Source: Alphaproteobacteria bacterium (GTDB taxonomy: Bacteria; Pseudomonadota; Alphaproteobacteria; UBA2966). From it: 64,000 bases of DNA. The notes beneath the pieces were generated by a model. It was not told where the DNA came from, made no database searches, and was given only the letters and a program-made list of their open reading frames with translations. Made by a program: the position numbers and the translations under genes. Positions 8,322-15,839 of this stretch are shown piece after piece (position 1 is the stretch's first letter; every line of letters begins with the position of its first letter). The stretch spans positions 79,477-143,476 of the forward strand of contig JABIFY010000092.1 in the NCBI GenBank assembly GCA_018650465.1, written 5' to 3'.

Positions 8322-9037
8322 TGCGGTTCAACGTCACACGTCAGCATGTAACCACCACCCCAGACGGTTTTGATCAGGGTGGGCTTTTTGGGGTCGTCTT
8401 CCAGTTTTTTTCGCAGGCGGCTGATCTGGTTATCGATGGCCCGGTCAAAGACTTTGGCACTGCGCCCACTGGTGATGTCCAGCAACTGCTCGCGGCTAAG
8501 GACCATTTTGGGGTGCTCCACAAAGGCGCTTAACAAATGAAACTCTGCTGTGCTAAGGGGAATGGCAATCTGGTCTTCGCCGATGGCTTCGCGCTGCCCG
8601 ACGTCCAGCAGCCATTTACCAAAGCGTATCTTGGCTGTTTCGGTCGGGGTGCTACGCGGTGGCAGGCTGTGGGCCCGGCGCAAAACCGATTTGATACGGG
8701 CCAGCAGTTCCCGCGGACTGAAGGGCTTGGTCAGGTAATCATCTGCGCCCATTTCCAGACCCACGATGCGGTCGGTTTCTTCCGCCACAGCGGTCAGCAA
8801 AATAATCGGCAGGTCTGTTGTCTGGCGTAAATGCTGGCACAGGGATAAACCGTCTTCCCCAGGCATCATGATATCCAGCACCACCAGATCAAAGGCGCTG
8901 GCGGCGATTAACTTGCGGGCTTCGGCGGCGTCAACGGCGATGCTGGTGCGATAGTCATGTTGGGTGAGGTACTTACCCAGACTTTCGCGGATATCGCGGT
9001 GATCGTCGACGATCAAGATGTGATGTGCACTTTGCAT
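8318..9037 (-). CDS. OmpR-family DNA-binding response regulator
   Basis: With start at ATG 9037 the protein is 239 residues, the normal length. It has a receiver domain (HHILIVDDHRDIRESLGKYL, phospho-acceptor in DLVVLDIMMPGEDG, LLTAVAEETD, DYLTKPFSPREL) and a C-terminal winged helix (FHLLSAFVEHPKMVLSREQLLDI, VFDRAIDNQISRLRKKLEDD, IKTVWGGGYMLT). A TTG at 9088 would add 17 residues with no family match, so I prefer 9037. The stop overlaps the kinase start (8318-8321), making a cognate pair. The probable target is the divergent EF-hand/b561 promoter, where a 9-mer repeats three times. Confidence 0.93.
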   Translation of the reverse strand: MQSAHHILIVDDHRDIRESLGKYLTQHDYRTSIAVDAAEARKLIAASAFDLVVLDIMMPGEDGLSLCQHLRQTTDLPIILLTAVAEETDRIVGLEMGADDYLTKPFSPRELLARIKSVLRRAHSLPPRSTPTETAKIRFGKWLLDVGQREAIGEDQIAIPLSTAEFHLLSAFVEHPKMVLSREQLLDITSGRSAKVFDRAIDNQISRLRKKLEDDPKKPTLIKTVWGGGYMLTCDVEPQ

Positions 9038-9090
9038 GGCTGGACTATGCCCCTGAAATCCCGTCGGGTGAGAATAAAAGTGTATCAAAC

Positions 9091-9158
9091 TGTCGCAAAA
9101 ACAGAAGCTGCGACGGTTTGCGACAATTCAGTACTTTGGCTGACAAACTTTTGCGACA
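9091..9158. promoter_or_regulatory. Candidate operator: three TTTGCGACA boxes between divergent genes
   Basis: The 9-mer TTTGCGACA occurs at 9117-9125 and 9150-9158 in direct orientation (33 bases apart, about three helical turns) and once inverted at 9091-9099 (TGTCGCAAA). All three are perfect and lie between the response regulator and the EF-hand gene. Direct repeats with this kind of helical phasing are typical of OmpR-family binding sites, so autoregulation plus control of the divergent genes is likely. The regulator assignment is inference. Confidence 0.65.
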
Positions 9159-9221
9159 TCTATGGCCTTAAATGTTTTTCAAGGACGGCAATCACGCTGA
9201 TCTGCAAAAACGAGGTTTGAT

Positions 9222-9737
9222 ATGCAAAAGCGCACAAAAATTCTTCTTGGCACGACGACAGCTGCAATTATCCTGGCCGGGGCCGTTGGGGTCAGCGCTG
9301 CCCGCGATAGCCACAGAGGTGGCATGATGGGGCATAATGGCATGGGCGGTATGGGCATGCATGCCATGGCTGAAAAAATCTTTGACCGGTTTGATGCAAA
9401 CGGCAACGGTGCCGTCAGCAAAGCCGAAGTCAAAAAATTTCCCCGATCTGAAATACAAAAACATGATGCCAACAAGGACGGCAAACTCAGCCTGGATGAA
9501 TTTGAAGCCTTGTGGGTTGGTTATGTGCGGGAACGCATGGTGGACCATTTCCAGAAACTGGATGCCAACGGTGATGCCACTGTGACTGAAGATGAAATCG
9601 CCCGCCCGCTGAACAAGATGATGTCATGGCTGGACCGCAATGATGACGACACCCTGACCAAAGGCGAATTGCGCCACAAACGTTATGGAAAACACCGTCG
9701 CCACGACGACGATGATGATGACCGCAAGAAGGACTGA
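9222..9737 (+). CDS. Exported calcium-binding protein with four EF-hands and acidic C-terminus
   Basis: This 171-residue protein has a signal peptide (residues 1-27, hydrophobic LLGTTTAAIILAGAVGVSAA), then a Met/His/Gly-rich segment (31-49). Four EF-hand loops start at D58 (DANGNGAVSKAE), D82 (DANKDGKLSLDE), D114 (DANGDATVTEDE) and D138 (DRNDDDTLTKGE). The tail HRRHDDDDDDRKKD echoes the Asp-rich loop of the adjacent sensor kinase. It is predicted to be periplasmic and to bind Ca2+. The Met/His-rich stretch could also bind copper or another metal. Divergent to the regulator gene, it precedes cytochrome b561 and is probably co-transcribed with it. Confidence 0.88.
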   Translation: MQKRTKILLGTTTAAIILAGAVGVSAARDSHRGGMMGHNGMGGMGMHAMAEKIFDRFDANGNGAVSKAEVKKFPRSEIQKHDANKDGKLSLDEFEALWVGYVRERMVDHFQKLDANGDATVTEDEIARPLNKMMSWLDRNDDDTLTKGELRHKRYGKHRRHDDDDDDRKKD

Positions 9738-9836
9738 TCGGTCTGATTGGTTTGAAGTTCCCCGGTGCGTCCGGTGCTGTCGAATTACCGGGCAGCACCG
9801 GAGGACCATACAACAGCGTTCATGACGGAGGCAAAA

Positions 9837-10391
9837 ATGCAAATCAGGGATACAGCGAGCAATTATGGTTTTACGTCAATCTGGCTGCACTGGATCAGTG
9901 CTGGCCTGGTTGCCGTTCTATTTGTGTCCGGGAAAATCGTTGAAGACATGTCACGCGGTGCCGCCAAATGGGAATTGATGGCGGTGCATCAATCTCTGGG
10001 CATGTTGCTTTTCATTGTTGTTCTGGCGCGTTTGCTGTGGCGGCTGGGCCAGGGCTTCCCTGATCCTGTTGATAAACAAGGTTCAGTCTTGGCTAAACTG
10101 TCCCGCGCTTGGCACTGGATCCTCTTGGGATTTCTTATGTTGATCCCTGTTTCAGGCTATTTACTGGCTGAAACCGGCCTTCATGACCTGAACTTTTTTG
10201 GCCTGGTTGCTTTACCCGACGTGCTGGGCACGGATCGCGATATGCATGAATTTATTGAAGAAGTACATGAAACCCTGAGCAATTTGCTCCTGCCACTTGT
10301 TGCAGTACATGTTTTGGCTGCCCTGAAACATCATTATTTTGACCGGGACGGGACCTTAAAGCGTATGGTCAGTGCGGGGTACAAGGCATGA
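9837..10391 (+). CDS. Cytochrome b561
   Basis: From ATG 9837 (GGAG five bases upstream) the protein has 184 residues and four membrane segments. Candidate haem-ligand His residues are in SIWLHWISAGLV, LMAVHQSLGMLL, EFIEEVHETLSNLL and AVHVLAALKHHYF. The ending KHHYFDRDGTLKRM is typical of the bacterial b561 (CybB) family, diheme quinol:electron-acceptor proteins of the inner membrane. The longer frame from 9765 has no ribosome site. Its position behind the EF-hand gene and next to a metal- or acid-type two-component system suggests a linked membrane redox response. Confidence 0.9.
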   Translation: MQIRDTASNYGFTSIWLHWISAGLVAVLFVSGKIVEDMSRGAAKWELMAVHQSLGMLLFIVVLARLLWRLGQGFPDPVDKQGSVLAKLSRAWHWILLGFLMLIPVSGYLLAETGLHDLNFFGLVALPDVLGTDRDMHEFIEEVHETLSNLLLPLVAVHVLAALKHHYFDRDGTLKRMVSAGYKA

Positions 10392-10558
10392 GCTGCCTGT
10401 ATTAGGGGGTTCGGAGTGCGAAAAACCAAAAAAAATCAGTAGTTTAGAGCGACTCCAGTTTCGAAATTATCGAATTTCAGGAGGTTATTAGCGTCAAATC
10501 AATGCAATTTACGTGCTGGTTTTTACAAAAAGCTGACCCTCTCGGGGGATTCAAACCA

Positions 10559-10588
10559 TTGACATCGCAGTGAATTTTATTGCATAAA
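10559..10588 (+). promoter_or_regulatory. Probable sigma-70 promoter of the cold-shock gene
   Basis: TTGACA at 10559-10564 and CATAAA at 10583-10588 are separated by 18 bases. Transcription from here would give a 5' leader of roughly 140 bases before the ATG at 10737, similar in size to the structured leaders of cspA-type mRNAs. Confidence 0.55.
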
Positions 10589-10676
10589 TCGATCCACGTG
10601 TTGCATTTGTTATGACTAACTTGAATAGCCGGTACGCCGATTAAGCTGGTTACCCGACAATGTGAGCGTTATCCTT

Positions 10677-10706
10677 TCCGCGCATTCACCTGATGCAGGG
10701 CGCGGA
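10677..10706 (+). promoter_or_regulatory. Leader hairpin upstream of the cold-shock gene
   Basis: TCCGCGC (10677-10683) pairs perfectly with GCGCGGA (10700-10706) around a 16-base loop. It lies in the presumed untranslated leader, about 30 bases before the start codon. Such elements act as temperature-dependent structures in cspA mRNAs; function here is inferred. Confidence 0.45.
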
Positions 10707-10736
10707 TCAACACTCCTGTTAGAGGGAATTAAGACT

Positions 10737-10946
10737 ATGCCTACTGGTACTGTAAAATGGTTCAACCCAACAAAGGGTTATGGTTTCATCGAGCCTGATG
10801 ATGGCGGCAACGATGCTTTTGTTCATATTTCAGCTGTCGAACGCGCTGGTTTGAGCACGCTGAACGAAGGCCAAAAGGTTTCTTTCGAGCTTCAAGCTGG
10901 TCAGAACGGCAAATCTTCTGCTGAAAACCTTTCAGTCGTCGACTAA
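10737..10946 (+). CDS. Cold-shock protein (CspA family)
   Basis: This 69-residue protein is a single cold-shock domain. RNP1 is [12 protein letters not shown]2 is DAFVHISAV, and the start is [16 protein letters not shown]. It binds single-stranded RNA/DNA and keeps mRNA unstructured, usually after a drop in temperature or in stationary phase. ATG 10737 is preceded by AGAGGGA; a longer frame from 10662 only reads through the leader. The long leader with its own promoter and hairpin points to post-transcriptional control. Confidence 0.96.
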   Translation: MPTGTVKWFNPTKGYGFIEPDDGGNDAFVHISAVERAGLSTLNEGQKVSFELQAGQNGKSSAENLSVVD

Positions 10947-10958
10947 AGATTTCTGGTT

Positions 10959-11000
10959 CCACCTTTGACCTGATTGGACTTTCCGTCAGGTCAAAGGTGG
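10959..11000 (+). terminator. Strong hairpin downstream of the cold-shock gene
   Basis: CCACCTTTGACCTGA (10959-10973) is perfectly complementary to TCAGGTCAAAGGTGG (10986-11000) with a 12-base loop. It begins 12 bases after the stop codon. No U-run follows, so it may terminate weakly or protect the short mRNA from 3' exonucleases. Confidence 0.6.
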
Positions 11001-11130
11001 CTCCAATTTACAAGATTTGAATGGGGGCGAAGTGGTTGCCTTTCGCCGTACGCTGGACTTTGTCCGGCTTTTTTTGTGCCTGAATTTGGTCAAAATTGCC
11101 AATTTGAGGAATGAATTCGTCAACGAAAAC

Positions 11131-11248
11131 TCCGTCACCCCGCACTTGATGCGGGGTCCATGCATTGGATTTATCAGACATCACTAAGTTTATTCGCGCC
11201 GTGCCTGATCCGACCGCGTAGATGCCGGATCGGGTCCGGCATGACGGT
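11131..11248. repeat. Dispersed REP-like palindromic element, copy 1
   Basis: The element starts CCGTCACCCCGCACTTGATG and ends CCGGATCGGGTCCGGCATGACGG, so its two ends are inverted (GTCA...TGAC) and each end forms its own hairpin. Two further copies lie at 13.2 and 15.7 kb. Similar elements are scattered in many alphaproteobacterial genomes. Confidence 0.8.
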
Positions 11249-11400
11249 GTGTTGTAGTGGCAGGTTTGCCATAAAATGGTGCCCTTGAATTTGCAGTGTA
11301 TGCAGATGAAATTAAACCGGACACCCGTATGTTTGGCACGGGCATGACGAAGTTGGGGTTTTGATTTAGAGTCCTGTACGAGTTTCTTCAGGAGTGATTA

Positions 11401-13233
11401 ATGATTTTTCCACCTCTGCCCGATGCCCATGGTCTGGCCGTTCTGGCTTTGATTGTACTTGCCCTTGTCTTGTTCACGCGGGAAAGCATTGCGCTTGAAA
11501 CCTCGTCACTGGCGGTGTTGGTCATCCTCGTCGCCGGGTTTGAGTTGTTCCCCTATGCGGTTGGCGAAACCAACATACACGCCGTCGATTTTTTCAGCGG
11601 CTTTGGCCACGAAGCCATGGTCGCTGTCTGTGCCTTAATGATCGCGGGCCAGGCCCTGGTGCGGACAGGGGCCCTGGAACCTGTGGGCCGATCCCTGGCC
11701 GCCTTGTGGGCGATTAGTCCGGCACTTTCGCTGTTGCTGACACTGGTGGTCGGCGGGGCCCTGAGTGCGGTGGTTAATAACGTGCCCATTGTTGTGCTGC
11801 TGCTGCCAATTCTCAGCAGTATTTCCCTGCGCTCTGGTAAACCGGCTTCACGCATTTTGATGCCCATGGGTTTTGCCACCCTTGTGGGCGGCATGACCAC
11901 GACAATTGGCACCTCGACCAATTTACTGGTGATTTCCATAGCGGCTGATATGGGCCTGCGCCGTTTCGGCATGTTTGACTTCTTTGTCCCTGCGGCCATC
12001 GCGGGAGGCTTAGGCATTTTGTACCTCTGGCTTTTGGCGCCACGTATGTTGCCTGGGCGCGAGCGCCCCATGGGTGATCTTTCACCGCGAATCTTTACGG
12101 GGCACCTGTTGGTCGATGAAGACAGTCTGGCCAACGGCAAAACCCTGTCGGAGATATTTGACGAAGTTGGCACCGCCATCAAGATCAGCGAAATTCGCCG
12201 TGCCGGTGGCCTGACCCTGAAGCCTTTGCCTGATGTCGTTTTGCTGCCCGGGGACCGCATCAGTGTACGCGACACGCCTGCCAGGTTGAAAGAGCTGGAA
12301 GACGTGCTGGGCACGCGCCTCTATACCGGCGAGACCCTGGTTGATGAAGAACATCCCTTGCTGGCGGAAGATCAACAAATTGCCGAAATTGTCATCACAC
12401 AAGGTTCTTTGCTGGAAGGCCGCACCCTGACCCGGTCCCATTTTGTCGACCGCTTTCAGTTGATGACCCTGGCCTTGCACCGGGCCGGTGTGGAATTGCC
12501 AACCTTGAAAGAAGGCATTGCGGATGTGCGCCTGCGGGTAGGTGATGTTTTGCTGGTGCAGGGCAGTCTGGACCAGATTGCCACCGTCAGGAACAGTGGC
12601 GAGCTGTTGGTGCTGGATGCCACTGTTGCCCTGCCGCACACCAAAAAGGCACCACTGGCCTTGGGCATTATGGTGGGTATTGTGGCCATGGCGGCTCTGG
12701 GGCTGATGTCTATTGCGGTCAGTGCCGTTTGTGGTGTGTTCCTGTTGATCGCGACGCAATGCCTGAACTGGCGCGATGCTGCCCGGGCGCTCAGCACTCA
12801 GGTTATCCTGATTGTCGTGGCCAGTCTGGCCATGGGCACGGCTTTGGTGAAGACCGGCGGTGCTGATTATCTGGCACAGCTTTTTCTGGCCGTGGCGGGG
12901 GATGCATCACCGGTGGTCCTGCTCAGTGGATTGATGCTGGTCATGGCGGTGTTGACCAATATTGTTTCCAACAATGCCGCCGCCGTTATCGGTACACCCA
13001 TCGCCATTGGCATCGCCCAGCAATTGTCACTGCCACCGGAACCTTTTGTGCTGGCCGTCTTGTTCGGTGCCAATATGAGTTACGCCACGCCCATGGCCTA
13101 TAAAACCAATCTTTTGGTCATGAATGCCGGCGGCTATAAGTTCTCTGACTTCCTGCGGGTGGGTGTGCCTTTGACCTTCATTATCTGGCTCAGTTTATCG
13201 TGGCTGCTGCCGGTGTTGTATGGGTTGTTGTAG
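11401..13233 (+). CDS. SLC13/DASS-type permease with two RCK_C (TrkA-C) domains
   Basis: The 610-residue protein has a membrane half (about residues 5-220, including NNVPIVVLLLPIL and the TTTIGTSTNLLV signature), then two soluble TrkA-C regulatory domains (about 220-300 and 305-390). A second membrane half follows, with TNIVSNNAAAVIGTPIAIGIAQQL. The paired SNT/NAA hairpins are the substrate and Na+ sites of the divalent-anion:Na+ symporter family. Members with internal RCK_C domains are often annotated as sulfate or dicarboxylate transporters. AGGAG precedes ATG 11401. It stands as a single gene between two palindromic elements. Confidence 0.88.
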   Translation: MIFPPLPDAHGLAVLALIVLALVLFTRESIALETSSLAVLVILVAGFELFPYAVGETNIHAVDFFSGFGHEAMVAVCALMIAGQALVRTGALEPVGRSLAALWAISPALSLLLTLVVGGALSAVVNNVPIVVLLLPILSSISLRSGKPASRILMPMGFATLVGGMTTTIGTSTNLLVISIAADMGLRRFGMFDFFVPAAIAGGLGILYLWLLAPRMLPGRERPMGDLSPRIFTGHLLVDEDSLANGKTLSEIFDEVGTAIKISEIRRAGGLTLKPLPDVVLLPGDRISVRDTPARLKELEDVLGTRLYTGETLVDEEHPLLAEDQQIAEIVITQGSLLEGRTLTRSHFVDRFQLMTLALHRAGVELPTLKEGIADVRLRVGDVLLVQGSLDQIATVRNSGELLVLDATVALPHTKKAPLALGIMVGIVAMAALGLMSIAVSAVCGVFLLIATQCLNWRDAARALSTQVILIVVASLAMGTALVKTGGADYLAQLFLAVAGDASPVVLLSGLMLVMAVLTNIVSNNAAAVIGTPIAIGIAQQLSLPPEPFVLAVLFGANMSYATPMAYKTNLLVMNAGGYKFSDFLRVGVPLTFIIWLSLSWLLPVLYGLL

Positions 13234-13242
13234 ACCCGAATA

Positions 13243-13346
13243 TCGTCACCCCGCACTTGATGCGGGGTCTACGCCTGTGTCGTGATGTTCGAGGTATCTC
13301 AGTTAGAATGCCGCATGGATCCCGCATCAAGTGCGGGATGACGGAG
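13243..13346. repeat. Dispersed REP-like palindromic element, copy 2
   Basis: It begins CGTCACCCCGCACTTGATGC and ends CCCGCATCAAGTGCGGGATG followed by ACGGA. Its outer arms are almost perfectly complementary over about 20 bases. It fills the gap between the convergent transporter and ligase genes and could act as a bidirectional terminator. Confidence 0.85.
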
Positions 13347-13382
13347 TGTTGGGGGGAGAGTCAGATAATAATAGTTGACCGC

Positions 13383-14891
13383 TCAGCCATAAATATCCCG
13401 CAGCTTCCGCTTGAAGATTTTCCCGGAATCATCGCGCGGTAATTCTTCCACGAATATTACCTGGCGCGGGATCATATAGGCAGCAATCCGCTCCCGCAGA
13501 AAATCATTTACCTGTGTCTGATCCATAACTACTCCCGGTTCCGGCAAGATGGCGGCTACGACTTGCTCGCCAAATTCTGCATGGGGCAAGCCAAAGACGG
13601 CGCAATCATGAATCCCCTTGTGATCAAACAGGGCCGCTTCGATTTCTGCTGGATAGATATTCACACCACCTGAAATCACCATGTCCTTTTTGCGGTCAGA
13701 AATATAAAGATAGCCGTCCGCATCCAGATAACCGATATCACCACAGGTAATCAGGCCGTCAATTTCAACATCGGCGCGGGCCTGGGGATTGCCCTGATAG
13801 GTGAAGTCCGGAATGGGATGCAGGCGGCCAAAAATCTCACCTGCTGTGCCGGTCGGACATTCATTTCCGTCTTCATCCAGAATGCGAATTGTGGCATCGG
13901 GCACGGCCTTGCCCACCGTACCCGGATGGGCAAGGGCATCTTCACTGGTGCAATAGGTAATTGCACCCGTTTCTGTGCCGCCGTAATATTCAAACAACAC
14001 CGGTCCCCACCAGTTTATGATGGCGCCTTTGACATCGGGAGGGCAGGGGGCTCCGGCGATGACGATGTGTTTGAGGGAAGAAATATCATATTTCGCCCGC
14101 ACATCATCCGGCAGTTTCAGCAGGCGGATCAGCATGGTCGGCACCATGAAGGAATGGCTGATTTTGTGTTCTTCGATCAGTCGCAAGGTATCTTGGGCAT
14201 CAAAGCGCGGCGCGATAACAATTTCGCCGCCCACATAAAATGTCGACATGGCGGCCCGGTTGGGGGCGCTGTGATACATGGGCGCGGTCAGCAATAAACG
14301 CGCTTCGGGTACAAAGGAGCCATGATTGCCTTTGGTCGTCACCGCCGTCGCACCCAAGCGCTTGACGCCTTTGGGTTTGCCGGTCGTGCCCGATGTATAG
14401 ATCATCGCTGACCGTGGTTGCGGCGGATCACCCTGCCATGATGCTTGAGCTGCGATCCAGTCATGCCAGTTCAGGGTGTCATCCAGGGCGGTGCAATCCG
14501 CTGTGTTCAGGCCAAAGGCTTCGATCAATTCAAGCGGTGTTTCAACGGCAACCACCGTGATGCCCTGCATCATGTCGGCGGCCATTTGCGGGGCCAGGGT
14601 GCGCCAGATATCGGCATGCACAACCAGGGCTTTTGCCCCGCTGTCAGCCAGGATGTGGGTCGCTTCATCGGCGGTGTAGTGCCAGTTCACCGGCGTCGCT
14701 GTCGCCTCCAGCATGGACGCTGCCAGGGTGGCCACAATGAAAGGAAAATCATTGCGCAGCATAATGGCGACCGTATCGCCAGGTGTTACGCCTGCTGCGG
14801 CAAAACCCGTCGCGGCCTGTCCGGCTTGTGCCCGAATTTGCGCGTGGCTGATTTCACGCGCACCACTGATCAGTTTCTTGGCATCTGTCAT
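13383..14891 (-). CDS. AMP-forming acyl-CoA synthetase (ligase 1)
   Basis: This 502-residue ANL-superfamily enzyme activates an acid to its CoA thioester through an acyl-adenylate. Motifs: P-loop MIYTSGTTGKPKGVKR, ALF/EYYGGTETG adenine-binding block, GYLDADGYLYISDRKKD, and the C-terminal catalytic Lys in RDDSGKIFKRKLRDIYG. The N-terminal part (MLRNDFPFIVATLAASMLEATATPVNWHYTADE) resembles feruloyl-CoA and long-chain acyl-CoA synthetases of catabolic operons. It is the last gene of the seven-gene minus-strand operon, 9 bases after the hydratase gene. The acid it activates cannot be predicted with confidence. Confidence 0.9.
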   Translation of the reverse strand: MTDAKKLISGAREISHAQIRAQAGQAATGFAAAGVTPGDTVAIMLRNDFPFIVATLAASMLEATATPVNWHYTADEATHILADSGAKALVVHADIWRTLAPQMAADMMQGITVVAVETPLELIEAFGLNTADCTALDDTLNWHDWIAAQASWQGDPPQPRSAMIYTSGTTGKPKGVKRLGATAVTTKGNHGSFVPEARLLLTAPMYHSAPNRAAMSTFYVGGEIVIAPRFDAQDTLRLIEEHKISHSFMVPTMLIRLLKLPDDVRAKYDISSLKHIVIAGAPCPPDVKGAIINWWGPVLFEYYGGTETGAITYCTSEDALAHPGTVGKAVPDATIRILDEDGNECPTGTAGEIFGRLHPIPDFTYQGNPQARADVEIDGLITCGDIGYLDADGYLYISDRKKDMVISGGVNIYPAEIEAALFDHKGIHDCAVFGLPHAEFGEQVVAAILPEPGVVMDQTQVNDFLRERIAAYMIPRQVIFVEELPRDDSGKIFKRKLRDIYG

Positions 14892-14900
14892 CGTTTGGCG

Positions 14901-15680
14901 TCAGCGTCCCTTGAATTCAGGTTTACGGCTTTCCGAAAAGGCCCGCACACCTTCTTCAAAATCTGCACTGTTGAAGGCCAGACTTTGAGAAGATGCTTCC
15001 AGTCGCAAGCTGTCTTCCAGCGTGCCGGTGCGGGCAGCTTCGATTTCCGCCTTGATCAAGCCCAAGGCCTTGGTCGGCCCGGACGCCAGGCGTTTGGCCA
15101 GTTTGCGGGCCTCATCCATCAAGTCCTCGTCTTCCACCACATTAAAAGCGAGGCCCCATTCATAGGCTGTGTCAGCATCAATGCTGCCGCCCAGCATGGC
15201 CAGGGCCGTGGTCCGGGCGGCACCAATTTTGTGGGTCAGGAAGGCAGAAGACCCGCCATCCAGAACGGCGCCGATTTTGGCAAAAGACAGATGAAATTTT
15301 GCTGACTGGGCCGCAATAATAAAATCTGAGGCCAGGGCAAGGCTGAACCCGGCACCGGCCGCCGCACCATTGACGGCGGCGATAATCGGCACAGGAATGT
15401 CACGCATCAAGCGGATCACCTGGTTGGTGCCAGCCTTGATCTGTCCTTCGATCAAGGGGCGACGTTCCAGTATGGTGCCAAGGTCAAGATCGGCACCAGT
15501 GCAAAATCCGCGACCACTGCCGGTCAGCAAAATTGCACGCACGGTCTGTTTGTCGGTTTCCGCCGTCAGTTCCCGCAGGATGCCGTTGCGCATGTCGTTG
15601 GACATGGCGTTTAACACTTCAGGCCGGTTCAAGGTCAGGGTCAGCACATCGCCGTCCCGGTCTACCAGGATGTCAGTCAT
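14901..15680 (-). CDS. Enoyl-CoA hydratase/isomerase family protein
   Basis: The 259-residue crotonase-fold protein shows LTLNRPEVLNAMSNDMR, the oxyanion-hole segment LTGSGRGFCTGADLD, and AAVNGAAAGAGFSLALASDFIIAA. At the first usual catalytic-Glu region it reads FAKIGAVLDGGSSAFL; the second Glu position of classic hydratases is not acidic here. It may therefore be an isomerase or a hydrolase-type member, not a standard hydratase. ATG 15680 follows AAGGACC. A palindromic element separates it from the upstream thiolase in the same operon. Confidence 0.88.
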   Translation of the reverse strand: MTDILVDRDGDVLTLTLNRPEVLNAMSNDMRNGILRELTAETDKQTVRAILLTGSGRGFCTGADLDLGTILERRPLIEGQIKAGTNQVIRLMRDIPVPIIAAVNGAAAGAGFSLALASDFIIAAQSAKFHLSFAKIGAVLDGGSSAFLTHKIGAARTTALAMLGGSIDADTAYEWGLAFNVVEDEDLMDEARKLAKRLASGPTKALGLIKAEIEAARTGTLEDSLRLEASSQSLAFNSADFEEGVRAFSESRKPEFKGR

Positions 15681-15730
15681 TTAAGGTCCTTGGAATTTTG
15701 GTGAAATTGAAACTGATTAACCTTCAAACA

Positions 15731-15826
15731 CTCCGTCACCCCGGACTTGATCCGGGGTCCATGCTTTTGAATACAGGTATTCCTCAAGACGAAAGCATGG
15801 ATGCCGGATCAGGTCCGGCATGACGC
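15731..15826. repeat. Dispersed REP-like palindromic element, copy 3, inside the acyl-CoA operon
   Basis: It starts TCCGTCACCCCGGACTTGAT and ends ATGCCGGATCAGGTCCGGCA followed by TGACG. It lies between the thiolase and hydratase genes, both on the minus strand, so it would be transcribed as a double hairpin and may reduce expression of the two distal genes or stabilise the mRNA. Confidence 0.88.
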
Positions 15827-15839
15827 TGTACCTAAAGCC

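Larger units (their letters stand above)
10947..11400. other. Intergenic region after the cold-shock gene
   Basis: About 450 bases without a gene. It contains a perfect 15-bp hairpin directly after the cold-shock gene and one copy of the dispersed palindromic element (both listed separately). The rest is unremarkable, ending in an AGGAG ribosome site for the transporter at 11401. Confidence 0.7.

Noticed and set aside
11131-11248. Considered as a short CRISPR-like array or IS remnant
   Set aside because: Each copy has two inverted hairpins, no regular spacers and no transposase; it fits a dispersed REP-like element.
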